64,000 nucleotides of DNA from Rhodococcus rhodnii NBRC 100604 (GCF_001894925.1 NZ_BCXD01000013.1:1-64000); one strand, 5' to 3'; positions 43,560 through 52,513 are shown, numbered from the stretch's first letter. Notes: generated by a model from the sequence alone, not told the origin. Numbers and translations: made by a program.

Positions 43560-44596
43560 TGACAACGCCGCACGCCGTCGACGTCCTCGCCGCGATCCCC
43601 AGTCCGCCGCAGGGCGTCTGGTATGTCGGGCCGTTCGCGCTCCGCGCGTACGCGCTGTGCATCATTGCCGGCATCGTCGTCGCGATCGTGTGGGGCGACC
43701 GCCGCTGGGTCGCCCGCGGTGGCGACGAGGGCACGGTCCTCGACATCGCGATCTGGGCGGTGCCCTTCGGGCTCGTCGGCGGCAGGCTCTATCACGTCCT
43801 GACGGACTGGCCGACCTACTTCGGCGAGGGCGGCGATCCCGTCGACGCGCTGAAGATCTGGCAGGGCGGCCTCGGCATCTGGGGCGCCGTCGCTCTCGGC
43901 GGCGTCGGGGCGTGGATCGGTTGCCGCCGCCGCGGCATTCCGCTGCCCGCGTTCGGTGACGCGATCGCCCCCGGCATTCTGCTGGCCCAGGCGATCGGAC
44001 GGTTCGGCAACTGGTTCAACCAGGAGCTGTACGGACGAGAGACGACGGTCCCGTGGGGCCTCGAGATCTACGAGCGCCGCACGGAGACCGGGCAGGTCGG
44101 TCCCGGCCTCGTCGACGGCGTGTCCACCGGCGAGGTGTACGCGGTCGTGCACCCGACGTTCCTGTACGAGGCGCTCTGGAGCGTGCTGGTCGTGATCGCG
44201 CTCGTCGTGATCGACCGCCGGTTCCGCATCGGGCACGGCCGCCTCTTCGCGCTCTACGTCGCCGGCTACTGCTTCGGCCGGTTCTGGATCGAACTCATGC
44301 GCACCGACCACGCGAACGAGATCTTCGGGATCCGGGTCAACTCGTTCACGTCCGCGATCGTCTTCGTCGCTGCCATCGCCTACGTCGTCCTCGCGCGCAA
44401 GGGCCGCGAGGACCCGGCGACACTGCGCTCGCGTCGCGGCGGCACGGACGACCCGGAGACCGGTGGTTCGGACCGGACCGGTCCGGACGAGACGCCCACC
44501 GCCACCGTCGCAGCCGGTGACGACGCGGCACGCACGACCGATACTCCCCGAGAGTCGGACACCCCGACGTCCGAACGGAAGGACGACGCGACATGA
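43559..44596 (+). CDS. lgt: Prolipoprotein diacylglyceryl transferase
   Basis: A 345-residue inner-membrane enzyme transferring diacylglycerol to the lipobox cysteine of prolipoproteins. Seven hydrophobic segments are present; the Lgt signature is RFGNWFNQELYGRETTVPW, with GGRLYHVLTDWP (catalytic His), GGLGIWGAVALGG and HPTFLYEALW also conserved. The last 80 residues are a hydrophilic Asp/Thr/Glu-rich tail, common in actinobacterial Lgt. ATG 43559 shares one base with the trpA stop; GTG 43556, six bases after a TACCGT hexamer, is an equally possible start. It overlaps the TM2-protein gene by four bases. It corresponds to Rv1614. Confidence 0.95.
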   Translation: MTTPHAVDVLAAIPSPPQGVWYVGPFALRAYALCIIAGIVVAIVWGDRRWVARGGDEGTVLDIAIWAVPFGLVGGRLYHVLTDWPTYFGEGGDPVDALKIWQGGLGIWGAVALGGVGAWIGCRRRGIPLPAFGDAIAPGILLAQAIGRFGNWFNQELYGRETTVPWGLEIYERRTETGQVGPGLVDGVSTGEVYAVVHPTFLYEALWSVLVVIALVVIDRRFRIGHGRLFALYVAGYCFGRFWIELMRTDHANEIFGIRVNSFTSAIVFVAAIAYVVLARKGREDPATLRSRRGGTDDPETGGSDRTGPDETPTATVAAGDDAARTTDTPRESDTPTSERKDDAT

Positions 44597-45381
44597 CCGA
44601 CGAGCGAGACACCGACAAGTCCGCGAAACCCGACCAGCAGCCCGAGGGCGGCGAGTACTCCCAGGACACCGGCGCATACGACTACGGCGCCACCGCGGAG
44701 GCGTCGCTGTCGGACAGCACGTCCTCCGGAACGCCCGCGCCGGGTTCGGCGAGTGCCGGCCCCGGCTGGGACACGTTCGCGGGCGTCGGCAACGGACCGG
44801 GATGGGGCACGACGCCCACCTACCCCGTGCCGAACGACACCGCCGGGCCCGACGAGACGACGCGCCCCGACTACACCGGCCCGATCCAGCAGTACGGACT
44901 CGACGACGGCCCGACCTTCGGTGCTCCCGATCCCGCGTTCGGGGCGCAGGCGCCCGGCTACGGGTCCGGCGCGCCGCAGCAGAGCGCGCCACAGCAGCGT
45001 CCCCCGCAGCAGGGTCCGGTGCAGCAGCCGCCACCCCCGCAACCCGGCATGTATCCGGGGCCGTTCTACGCCGACCCCGCGGCGCCCTACGGCCGCGATC
45101 CCCGTACCGGGCAGCCGTTGTCGAACAAGAGCCGCACCACGGCGGGGCTGCTGCAGCTGCTGCCCAGCTTCGTGGGCGTGTGCGGTGTCGGCAGGCTCTA
45201 CACCGGCTCGATCGCGATCGGGCTCGCCCAGTTCGTGCTCATGTTCGCGGGCTACGCCCTGATGCTGTTGCTCATCGGGTTCCTCGTCGTGCCCGCGATC
45301 TGGATCTGGAACCTCGTCGACGCGATCCGGATGTTCAGCGGCGACGTCGACGACGGCGAGGGCCGCAAGCTCACCGACTGA
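44593..45381 (+). CDS. TM2-domain membrane protein with a long disordered N-terminus
   Basis: A 262-residue protein. The first 170 residues are low complexity, rich in Gly, Pro, Asp, Gln and Tyr, with runs such as QQSAPQQRPPQQGPVQQPPP. The C-terminal part is a TM2 domain: KSRTTAGLLQLLPSFVGVCG with GVGRLYTGSIAIGLAQFVLM, a hydrophobic helix and NLVDAIRMFSGDVDD. TM2 proteins are small two-helix membrane proteins of unclear role; the position after lgt matches Rv1615 loosely. It overlaps lgt by four bases and is followed by the pyk promoter. Confidence 0.85.
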   Translation: MTDERDTDKSAKPDQQPEGGEYSQDTGAYDYGATAEASLSDSTSSGTPAPGSASAGPGWDTFAGVGNGPGWGTTPTYPVPNDTAGPDETTRPDYTGPIQQYGLDDGPTFGAPDPAFGAQAPGYGSGAPQQSAPQQRPPQQGPVQQPPPPQPGMYPGPFYADPAAPYGRDPRTGQPLSNKSRTTAGLLQLLPSFVGVCGVGRLYTGSIAIGLAQFVLMFAGYALMLLLIGFLVVPAIWIWNLVDAIRMFSGDVDDGEGRKLTD

Positions 45382-45437
45382 CCGCGACGCGAAACCGCAC
45401 TACCGGTCGGTAGATGGAGTTGGCGGTGCTGGTTGTC

Positions 45438-45443
45438 TAGGCT
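45438..45443 (+). promoter_or_regulatory. Putative -10 hexamer TAGGCT of pyk
   Basis: TAGGCT is six bases before the pyk GTG at 45450, the spacing for a leaderless transcript. No ribosome binding site precedes the GTG, which agrees. Confidence 0.5.
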
Positions 45444-45449
45444 CGAGTC

Positions 45450-46868
45450 GTGAATCGACGCACCAAGATCGTATGCACGCTCGGGCCCGCCACCGCGGGT
45501 GGTGATCGAATTCGGGAACTCGTCGACAGCGGCATGAACGTCGCGAGACTCAACTTCAGCCACGGTGAGCACAAGGACCACGAAGAGAACTACACCAAGG
45601 TCCGTGAGGCGTCGGACGCCTCCGGAAAGGCCGTCGGTATTCTGGCCGACCTGCAGGGACCGAAGATCCGCCTGGGCCGGTTCACCGAAGGCAAGACATT
45701 CTGGGCGACGGGGGAGACCGTCAGGATCACCGTCGACGACGTCGAAGGCACTCACGACCGCGTCTCGACGACGTACGAGAATCTCGCGAACGATGCCACC
45801 CCCGGCGACCGGCTGCTCGTCGACGACGGCAAGGTCGGACTCGTCGTCACCGCCATCGAGGGCAACGACGTCGTGGCGCGGGTCACCGAGGGCGGCCCCG
45901 TCAGCAACAACAAGGGCCTGTCGCTGCCGGGCATGAGCGTGTCGGTGCCGGCGCTGTCGGAGAAGGACATCGCCGACCTCGAGTTCGCGCTGAAGCTCGG
46001 TGTCGACTTCATCGCGCTGTCGTTCGTGCGCTCGCCCGCCGACGTCGAACTCGTGCACGAGGTGATGGACCGCGTCGGCCGTCGTATCCCGGTCGTCGCG
46101 AAGCTCGAGAAGCCGGAAGCCGTCGACAATCTCGAAGCGATCGTCCTCGCGTTCGACGGCATCATGGTCGCGCGTGGCGATCTCGGCGTCGAGTTGCCGC
46201 TCGAGCAGGTCCCGCTCGTGCAGAAGCGGGCGATCCAGATCGCCCGCGAGAACGCGAAGCCCGTGATCGTCGCGACGCAGATGCTCGAGTCGATGATCGA
46301 GAACTCGCGTCCGACGCGTGCGGAGGCGTCGGACGTCGCGAACGCCGTCATGGACGGCACCGACGCCGTCATGCTGTCGGGGGAGACGTCGGTCGGCAAG
46401 TATCCGATGGAGACGGTGCGCACGATGGCGCGCATCGTCGAGGCGGTCGAATCGGATTCGACGCGGGTCCCGCCGCTGACCCACGTTCCGCGGACGAAGC
46501 GCGGCGTCATCTCGTACGCCGCACGCGACATCGGCGAGCGGCTCGACGCGAAGGCCCTCGTGGCGTTCACGCAGTCGGGCGACACCGTGCGGCGACTCGC
46601 GCGGCTGCACACGCACCTGCCGTTGCTCGCGTTCACGCCGGTCCCCGAGGTGCGCAGCCAGCTGTCGCTGACGTGGGGTACCGAGACGTTCATCGTGGCG
46701 CGGGTGGCGAGCACCGACGAGATGGTCGAGCAGGTCGATCACGCCCTGCTCGAGATCGGCCGGTACAGCCGCGGCGATCTCGTCGTCATCGTCGCGGGTG
46801 CGCCTCCCGGAACGGTCGGGTCGACGAACCTCATCCACGTGCACCGCATCGGCGAGGAAGATCGCTGA
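45450..46868 (+). CDS. pyk: Pyruvate kinase
   Basis: A 472-residue glycolytic enzyme forming pyruvate and ATP from phosphoenolpyruvate. Family blocks are RRTKIVCTLGPATAGG, MNVARLNFSHGEHKDH, GILADLQGPKIRLGRF, the catalytic lysine region VVAKLEKPEAVDNLEAI, the metal-binding IMVARGDLGVELPLEQVP, and ATQMLESMIENSRPTRAEAS. The C-terminal allosteric domain includes LVAFTQSGDTVRRLARLHTH. GTG 45450 has a -10 hexamer six bases upstream. It corresponds to Rv1617 and is followed four bases later by tesB. Confidence 0.97.
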   Translation: MNRRTKIVCTLGPATAGGDRIRELVDSGMNVARLNFSHGEHKDHEENYTKVREASDASGKAVGILADLQGPKIRLGRFTEGKTFWATGETVRITVDDVEGTHDRVSTTYENLANDATPGDRLLVDDGKVGLVVTAIEGNDVVARVTEGGPVSNNKGLSLPGMSVSVPALSEKDIADLEFALKLGVDFIALSFVRSPADVELVHEVMDRVGRRIPVVAKLEKPEAVDNLEAIVLAFDGIMVARGDLGVELPLEQVPLVQKRAIQIARENAKPVIVATQMLESMIENSRPTRAEASDVANAVMDGTDAVMLSGETSVGKYPMETVRTMARIVEAVESDSTRVPPLTHVPRTKRGVISYAARDIGERLDAKALVAFTQSGDTVRRLARLHTHLPLLAFTPVPEVRSQLSLTWGTETFIVARVASTDEMVEQVDHALLEIGRYSRGDLVVIVAGAPPGTVGSTNLIHVHRIGEEDR

Positions 46869-46872
46869 CACG

Positions 46873-47760
46873 GTGAGCGGATCCGCTGATCTCGAGGTAC
46901 TGCTCGACCTGCGCGAGAAGGCGCAGGACGTCTTCGTCGGCGAGCACCCGCCGCAGGTGGGTGCTCGCACCTTCGGCGGGCAGCTCGTCGCGCAGGCGCT
47001 GGTGGCGGCGGGGCGCACGGTGGGCGCCGACTGGCCCGTCCATGCGCTCAACGCGCATTTCGTGCGGGGCGGGGACGTCAAGGCGCCCATCGAGTACCAC
47101 GTCGAGCGGCATCGGGACGGGCGGGCGTTCGCGAACCGTCAGGTGACCGCGATGCAGGACGGCAAGGAACTGTGCGTCGCGCTCGTCGCGTTCCAGGGCT
47201 TCGCGCGTGGACTCGAGCATGCCGTCGCACCGCCCGTGGTCCCCGATCCCGAGGCCCTGCCGACGATCGGGGAGTTGCTCACCGGGTTCGAGGACACCGT
47301 GCCGATGTTCGCGCGGGCGCTCAAGCCGATCGACATGCGTTACACGAACGACCCTGCGTGGATCCTCAAGGGTCGCGGGACGCTCGATCACAATCGTGTG
47401 TGGATGCGTGCCGACGGCACCCTGCCCGACGAGCCGATGATCCATGCGGCGACCCTCGCGTACTCGTCCGACACGACGATCCTCGACTCGATCATCACGT
47501 CGCACGGATTGTCGTGGGGACACGACCGGATCGTCGCGGCGACGGTGAACCATTCGATCTGGTTCCACCGGCCAGCGCGGTTCGACGACTGGATGCTCTA
47601 CGCGACGGAGTCGCCCGTCGCCGCCGGCTCGCGCGGCCTCGCGACCGGGCGATACTTCGGTACCGACGGCACCCTCGTCGCCACCGTCGTCCAGGAGGGC
47701 GTGGTGCGGCACTTCCCGTCGCGGGCGGGTGCAGCCCCCGGCGGCACTGCGTCGGAATAG
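46873..47760 (+). CDS. tesB: Acyl-CoA thioesterase II
   Basis: A 295-residue double-hotdog thioesterase hydrolysing medium- and long-chain acyl-CoA. The N-terminal hotdog shows VGARTFGGQLVAQALVAAGRTV and HALNAHFVRGGDVKAPIEYHVE; the C-terminal one shows HAATLAYSSDTTILDSII, NHSIWFHRP and SRGLATGRYFGTDGTLVATVVQEG with the Asp/Thr/Gln-type active site. GTG 46873 follows the pyk stop by four bases, so the two are probably cotranscribed, as are Rv1617 and Rv1618. A large palindrome lies directly downstream. Confidence 0.94.
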   Translation: MSGSADLEVLLDLREKAQDVFVGEHPPQVGARTFGGQLVAQALVAAGRTVGADWPVHALNAHFVRGGDVKAPIEYHVERHRDGRAFANRQVTAMQDGKELCVALVAFQGFARGLEHAVAPPVVPDPEALPTIGELLTGFEDTVPMFARALKPIDMRYTNDPAWILKGRGTLDHNRVWMRADGTLPDEPMIHAATLAYSSDTTILDSIITSHGLSWGHDRIVAATVNHSIWFHRPARFDDWMLYATESPVAAGSRGLATGRYFGTDGTLVATVVQEGVVRHFPSRAGAAPGGTASE

Positions 47761-47783
47761 TCCGTTCTTACCCGAAACCCCCT

Positions 47784-47838
47784 GTGCCGCAATGTCACAG
47801 CGTGTGCGCTCGATGCACATGCTGTGACATTGCGGCAC
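47784..47838. repeat. 55-base palindrome, perfect 18-base arms
   Basis: GTGCCGCAATGTCACAGC (47784-47801) and its exact complement (47821-47838) flank a 19-base centre whose ends, GTGTGC and GCACAT, extend the stem with one G-U pair. It stands about 25 bases after the tesB stop in a 182-base gap. It may serve as terminator for pyk-tesB, but it lacks a T-run and contains TGTGACA, so it may be an intergenic repeat family or a protein-binding site. Confidence 0.85.
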
Positions 47839-47907
47839 GAGGCTAGGGGGTGGGTGGGGGCGTTCCGGCCACCGGGAATGTTCGGCTCGGTGCCCGCCTA
47901 TGCACGC

Positions 47908-47913
47908 TAGTGT
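47908..47913 (+). promoter_or_regulatory. Putative -10 hexamer TAGTGT of the esterase/KstD-like operon
   Basis: TAGTGT lies 29 bases before the esterase GTG. A start near 47920 would leave room for the ribosome binding site AGAGGAG found just before the gene, so this transcript would be led, unlike most others here. Confidence 0.4.
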
Positions 47914-47942
47914 GACGGCTCCCACAGGTGAGAGGAGCCTTC

Positions 47943-48887
47943 GTGACAGTACGGAGCATCGACCCCGAGGTCGCGACGATGCTCGCGGCACTCGACTCGG
48001 GCTTCCCCGACGTCACGGCGCACACGCCGCAGCAGATGCGTGAGCTCGTCGGTGCCCGTCGCGGCCCGGCGAGCACGGAACCCCCGATGCGATCGGTCGA
48101 GAACACTCGCGTCCCCGGAGGCCCGGCGGTGCGGGTGTACCGCCCGGAGTCGGACGGCGTACTGCCCGTCGTCGTGTTCGCACACGGCGGCGGATTCGTG
48201 TTCTGCGATCTCGACAGCCACGACGGGCTGTGCCGCGAACTCGCGCAGCGCGTCGGTGCCGTCGTCGTGTCGGTCGACTATCGGCTCGCGCCCGAGCATC
48301 CCGGTCCCGCCGCAGCGGACGACGTCTCCGCGGCGCTCGACTGGGCGCACGCCCGTGCCGCCGACTGGGGCGGTGATCCGGACCGGCTCGTGTTGGCGGG
48401 CGACAGCGCCGGCGGCAATCTCGCGGCCTGCGCTGCGATCGCCACGGTCCGTCGCGGCGGGCCGGTCGTGGCCGCGCAGCTACTGATCTATCCCGTGATC
48501 GACGACGACTTCGATTCCGAGTCGTACCGTACCTACGGCTCCGGGTACTACAACACCGAGGCCGCGATGCGGTGGTACTGGTCCCACTACGCGCCCGGCG
48601 GCGCTCGGGACGAGACCGTCGCACCGTCACGGGCGCCGTCCCTCGCGGGCGTCGCGCCCGCGGTCGTCGTCACGGCGGAGTTCGATCCGCTGTGCGATTC
48701 GGGGCATCGCTACGCACAGCAGCTCGCCGATGCCGGAATCCCGGTGCGGACACATCGTTTCGACGGGCTCTTCCACGGATTCCTCGCTTTTCCCACGCTG
48801 TCGCACGTCGGTCCCGCGCTGGACCGGATCGCCGGCCTCACCCGCGACGTCCTGGGCGTGCGCGACGACGAAAGGACGACTCGATGA
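47943..48887 (+). CDS. Alpha/beta hydrolase, HSL-type esterase
   Basis: A 314-residue esterase of the hormone-sensitive-lipase group. The oxyanion motif is HGGGFVFCDL, the nucleophile Ser is in LAGDSAGGNLAA, and the Asp and His of the triad are in TAEFDPLCDSG and GLFHGFLAFP. SVDYRLAPEHPGPAA is typical. GTG 47943 was chosen because AGAGGAG lies just upstream. Its stop overlaps the start of the KstD-like gene (ATGA), so both probably belong to one catabolic function. It is likely cytoplasmic, having no signal peptide. Substrate unknown; ester-linked steroid- or terpenoid-like compounds are a possibility by association only. Confidence 0.9.
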   Translation: MTVRSIDPEVATMLAALDSGFPDVTAHTPQQMRELVGARRGPASTEPPMRSVENTRVPGGPAVRVYRPESDGVLPVVVFAHGGGFVFCDLDSHDGLCRELAQRVGAVVVSVDYRLAPEHPGPAAADDVSAALDWAHARAADWGGDPDRLVLAGDSAGGNLAACAAIATVRRGGPVVAAQLLIYPVIDDDFDSESYRTYGSGYYNTEAAMRWYWSHYAPGGARDETVAPSRAPSLAGVAPAVVVTAEFDPLCDSGHRYAQQLADAGIPVRTHRFDGLFHGFLAFPTLSHVGPALDRIAGLTRDVLGVRDDERTTR

Positions 48888-50596
48888 GCACCACCGCGTC
48901 CCCCGACACCACTGCAGCCGACACCACGGTCGACGTGGTCGTCATCGGTTCCGGCACCGGCCTCGCGGCCGCGCTCGCCGCGCACGAGAAGGGACTCGAC
49001 GTCCTCGTCGTCGAGAAGACCGAGTACGTCGGCGGCTCCACCGCGAGATCCGGTGGTGCGTTCTGGATTCCGGCCAATCCGGTGTTGCAGGCGGACGTGC
49101 CCGAGGACACGCGCGCGATCGCCGCCACCTATCTCGACGCCGTGGTGGGGGAGAGCGCGCCGAAGGAGCGCCGCGCTGCGTATCTCGACAACGGCGCCGA
49201 GGCGGTCGCGATGATCGAGCGGACGACGCCGCTGGAGTTCTTCTGGGCCAAGGGCTATTCGGACTACCACCCCGAGAAGCCGGGTGGCTCGGCCGTCGGT
49301 CGCACGTGTGAGAGCACGCCGTTCGATCTCGCGCAGCTCGGCGAGGAGCGCGCACGTTTCCGTCCCGGTCTCATGGCGTCGTCGCTGCCGATGCCGGTCA
49401 CCGGCGCCGACTACAAGTGGCTCAATCTCGTGATGCGGACGCCGGCGAAGTCCTTGCCGCGGGCGATCAAGGCGCTCGCGAAGGGACTCGGCGGGAAGCT
49501 GCGCGGCCGCGAATACACCGCGGGCGGGCAGGCTCTCGCGGCGGGACTGTTCGCCGGAGTGATCCGTGCCGGAATCCCGGTGTGGACGGAGACGAGCCTC
49601 ACCGACCTCGTGGAGGAGGACGGCCGCATCACGGGCGCGGTCCTGCGCCGCGGCGGCGTCGACGTCACCGTCGCGGCCCGCAAGGGTGTCGTGCTCGCGG
49701 CGGGCGGCTTCGATCACGACATGGCGATGCGGCACAAGTACCAGTCGGAGTCCTTGGGAGACAACGAGAGCCTCGGAGCCGAGGGCAACACGGGCGACGC
49801 GATCGTGCTGGGCGAGCGGTACGGGGCCGCGGTCGCGGGGATGGATCGCTCGTGGTGGTTCCCTGCAGTCGCGCCCGTTCCCGGCGGCGCGCCGTCGGTG
49901 CTGCTCGCCGAGCGTGCGCTGCCGGGGTCGCTCGTCGTCGACTCCTCGGGATCACGCTTCGTCAACGAGGCGAGCGACTACATGAGCTTCGGGCAGAAGA
50001 TCCTCGCCCGCGAGCAGGCGGGCGACCCCGTCGGGTCGATGTGGCTCGTCTTCGATCAGCGGTACCGCGACAGCTACATCCTCGCGGGCGGGCTTTTCCC
50101 GCGGCAGCCGCTGCCCAAGTCCTGGTACGCGAACGGGATCGCGCATCGTGCCGACGACGCCGCGTCGCTCGCGCGGTCGATGGGAGTCTCGGAGAAGACG
50201 TTCACCGAGACGCTCGCGCGGTTCGACGCGCAGGCCGCGGCGGGTGTCGATCACGACTTCGATCGTGGCGGCAGCGCGTACGACCGGTACTACGGCGACC
50301 CGACGATCGGCCCGAACCCGAACCTCCGGCCGCTGAGCGGGCAGCTCTACGCCGTGAAGATGGTGCTCAGCGATCTGGGAACGTGCGGTGGGCTCGTCGC
50401 CGACGACCGCGCCCGGGTGCTGCGGGAGGACGGTTCGGCGATCGCGGGCCTGTACGCGATCGGCAACACGGCGGCCAATGCGTTCGGGGACAAGTACCCC
50501 GGTGCGGGCGCGACGATCGGACAGGGCCTCGTGTACGGCTACATCGCGGCTCAGGATCTCGCGCGTCAGGATCTCGGCGTGCCGTCCGGCGGGTAG
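48884..50596 (+). CDS. FAD-dependent 3-ketosteroid delta-1-dehydrogenase-like flavoprotein
   Basis: A 570-residue flavoprotein of the fumarate reductase/KstD family. The FAD dinucleotide fold is VVIGSGTGLAAALAAHEKG with VVEKTEYVGGSTARSGGAFW. Further KstD-like blocks are SSGSRFVNEASDYMSFGQ, LGTCGGLVADDRARVLR, GLYAIGNTAANAFGDKYPGAGATIGQG read in parts, with the C-terminal Gly-rich FAD loop. The family introduces a 1,2 double bond in 3-ketosteroids, but several paralogues in rhodococci act on other ketones, so the substrate is open. ATG 48884 overlaps the esterase stop. Its 3' end overlaps a convergent membrane-protein gene by 31 bases. Confidence 0.85.
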   Translation: MSTTASPDTTAADTTVDVVVIGSGTGLAAALAAHEKGLDVLVVEKTEYVGGSTARSGGAFWIPANPVLQADVPEDTRAIAATYLDAVVGESAPKERRAAYLDNGAEAVAMIERTTPLEFFWAKGYSDYHPEKPGGSAVGRTCESTPFDLAQLGEERARFRPGLMASSLPMPVTGADYKWLNLVMRTPAKSLPRAIKALAKGLGGKLRGREYTAGGQALAAGLFAGVIRAGIPVWTETSLTDLVEEDGRITGAVLRRGGVDVTVAARKGVVLAAGGFDHDMAMRHKYQSESLGDNESLGAEGNTGDAIVLGERYGAAVAGMDRSWWFPAVAPVPGGAPSVLLAERALPGSLVVDSSGSRFVNEASDYMSFGQKILAREQAGDPVGSMWLVFDQRYRDSYILAGGLFPRQPLPKSWYANGIAHRADDAASLARSMGVSEKTFTETLARFDAQAAAGVDHDFDRGGSAYDRYYGDPTIGPNPNLRPLSGQLYAVKMVLSDLGTCGGLVADDRARVLREDGSAIAGLYAIGNTAANAFGDKYPGAGATIGQGLVYGYIAAQDLARQDLGVPSGG

Positions 50597-50988
50597 TCCC
50601 CGAACGTCCCGTACGGGTCGTCGTCCAGATAGCGCCGGTGCTGGCGCTCGGCGCGCGCCGCGATCTCACGTTCGGTCGCGGCGCGCGCCGACTGCTCGCG
50701 GGCGCGCGTGTCGCGGCGCGTCGCAGCGAGCAGGCCGACGAGCCCGACGAGGACGACGCCGCTCCAGAGCAGCGCCATGCCCTGTGCGGCTGCGACGATC
50801 GAGACGATCGTGAGGACGGTTCCGGTCGCTGCCACGGCGCCGAACGCGCCCACGAGTGTCGCGTTCCGGCGGCGACGGGCAGGGGCCGCGCGCTGGGGCG
50901 GGGGAGGCGGCGCTGCGTGCGGTGGAGCGAGCAGAAGCAGCACCACCACGACGACGAGGCCGACGACGATCGGTGCGTAGAGCATCAT
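50566..50988 (-). CDS. Hypothetical membrane protein
   Basis: A 140-residue protein starting at one of two adjacent ATGs (50988), seven to eight bases after GAGAGGTG. It begins with a strongly hydrophobic helix (residues 2-20, MLYAPIVVGLVVVVVLLLLA), then a proline- and arginine-rich linker, two further helices (about residues 46-66 and 70-88), and a long charged tail rich in Arg and Glu (RAREQSARAATEREIAARAE) ending in DDDPYGTFGDYPPDG. No family recognised. Its 3' end overlaps the KstD-like gene. The frame is open upstream to 51351 but that part is antisense to the secreted-protein gene and is not credible. Confidence 0.65.
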   Translation of the reverse strand: MMLYAPIVVGLVVVVVLLLLAPPHAAPPPPPQRAAPARRRRNATLVGAFGAVAATGTVLTIVSIVAAAQGMALLWSGVVLVGLVGLLAATRRDTRAREQSARAATEREIAARAERQHRRYLDDDPYGTFGDYPPDGTPRS

Positions 50989-51151
50989 GCGGGTGTCACC
51001 TCTCGTCGGGAGTGCGGGTCCGGAATCTCCATTATGACGGCGCCGCCGAAGCGGGGCGATCGGTGCAGGTACCCCCGTCGATCGGGGTCGTGGAGCCGTG
51101 ATATTTCTTGATCGCCCGAGAGTGGGTTGGATCACACAAAAGGAGATCGAC

Positions 51152-51916
51152 GTGCGCAATATCGGCCGGACTCGGCAGTTCCGACGAGCAGCGACGGCGG
51201 TCGTCGCGGCGGTGGCGATCGCGGGAGCCGGAAGTGCGCTGACCGCGCCCGTGGCCGGCGCGGAGCCGGCCGGTGACGCACGCGACGCGCAGGTGGCGCT
51301 CGAGGGGATCACGTCCGCCCCGCAGGACGTCTCCGCGATCGTGGAGAGCATCGAGATCGCGAACGCGATCCTCGATCAGTTCGGCATCACCCCGTTCACG
51401 CCGACCGTGGGTGCGTGCACCGATCTGTCGTTCCCGCTGGCCGTCGCGGGCGCCGTGCCGGGCCCGGCGACCCCGCCGATCGGTGACCTTTCCTTTTCGC
51501 TGTTCGGGAGCGAGATCGACCTCAACGCCGTGCGGCGCGGCGAGGTCCTCTACGGATTCGTGCCCACCGGGGTGCGCAACGATTCCGCCGACAAGTCGGG
51601 AATGAAGGTCGCGTGGTTCAACGTGAACACCTTCCAGGGTGGTTTCGGTGAGCCGATGGGCGGCATCTCCGATGTCATCCTCGACGCCGTCGTCAAGCGG
51701 ATCGAGGGACTCGCCCCGGGGGTGGCGGTGGTCGCCAATCGTCTCGTCGACTCGACGCTGCGCCCGGTGCTGAACCGCATCCCGCAGAACGGGGTGCGCG
51801 GTGGCCTCGTCGACACCGGACAGGGCACCGTGCTGTCCGCGATCTACGGCACCGTGAACAAGGGCGACGCGACGTGCGTGTTCTTCCCGAGCCTCGGGAT
51901 CGCCACGGCCGCCTGA
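51152..51916 (+). CDS. Secreted hypothetical protein
   Basis: A 254-residue protein with a clear Sec-type signal peptide: basic start (RNIGRTRQFRRA), hydrophobic core (ATAVVAAVAIAGAGSALTAP) and a cleavage site near VAGAEP at about residue 40. The mature part carries two cysteines, in VGACTDLSF and DATCVFFPS, which could form a disulfide. It contains no lipobox, so it is probably released or cell-wall associated. GTG 51152 follows a strong AAAGGAG. I recognise no family with certainty; secreted proteins of similar pattern occur in Rhodococcus and mycobacteria. Function unknown. Confidence 0.75.
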   Translation: MRNIGRTRQFRRAATAVVAAVAIAGAGSALTAPVAGAEPAGDARDAQVALEGITSAPQDVSAIVESIEIANAILDQFGITPFTPTVGACTDLSFPLAVAGAVPGPATPPIGDLSFSLFGSEIDLNAVRRGEVLYGFVPTGVRNDSADKSGMKVAWFNVNTFQGGFGEPMGGISDVILDAVVKRIEGLAPGVAVVANRLVDSTLRPVLNRIPQNGVRGGLVDTGQGTVLSAIYGTVNKGDATCVFFPSLGIATAA

Positions 51917-51946
51917 CGCCCGGATCGCGTCTGCGAGGATCGGCAC

Positions 51947-52513
51947 ATGGGAGAGGACGCACGACGCCTGGCGCGAGGCGAGTGGTATCTCGACGACGCC
52001 GAACTCCAGGACCGGCGACGGCGGTGCGCGCGTCTCCTCGACTCCTTCGATTCCGTTCCGGCGGAGGACGATCGAGCGCGATCCGAGGTGCTACGCGCCG
52101 TCGTCGGCGAGGTCGGTGACGGCGTCGTCGTCGTGCCGCGCTTCCGGTGCAGCTACGGCGACAACATCCGGCTCGGCGACGGTGTGTTCGTCAACGCCGG
52201 AGCGTTCTTCATGGACGATGCTCCGATCACCCTCGCGCCGAACGTGCGGATCGGACCCGGCGCGCAGCTCATGACGGCCCTGCATCCCGTGGACGATCAC
52301 GCACGCCGCCGTGAGGGGTGGGAGCGTGCCGCGCCGATCACGATCGGGGAGAACGCGTGGCTCGGTGCCGCCGTCACGGTGGGGGCGGGAGTGACCATCG
52401 GACGCAACGCCGTGATCGGTGCGGGCAGCGTCGTGCTCCGGGACGTACCCGATCACGTCGTGGCCGCGGGATCGCCCGCCGTCGTCGTGCGGCACACTCC
52501 GGTCGAAGGCTGA
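51947..52513 (+). CDS. Hexapeptide-repeat sugar O-acetyltransferase (maltose/galactoside acetyltransferase type)
   Basis: A 188-residue acetyl-CoA-dependent transferase of the left-handed beta-helix family. The N-terminal helix pair LARGEWYLDDAELQDRRRRCARLL matches the maltose acetyltransferase N-terminal domain. Hexapeptide repeats run from YGDNIRLGDGVFVNAGAFFMD through APNVRIGPGAQLMTALHP (catalytic His) to IGENAWLGAAVTVGAGVTIG and AVIGAGSVVLRDVP. It follows the secreted-protein gene by 30 bases and is convergent with a TetR gene. Physiological acceptor unknown. Confidence 0.9.
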   Translation: MGEDARRLARGEWYLDDAELQDRRRRCARLLDSFDSVPAEDDRARSEVLRAVVGEVGDGVVVVPRFRCSYGDNIRLGDGVFVNAGAFFMDDAPITLAPNVRIGPGAQLMTALHPVDDHARRREGWERAAPITIGENAWLGAAVTVGAGVTIGRNAVIGAGSVVLRDVPDHVVAAGSPAVVVRHTPVEG

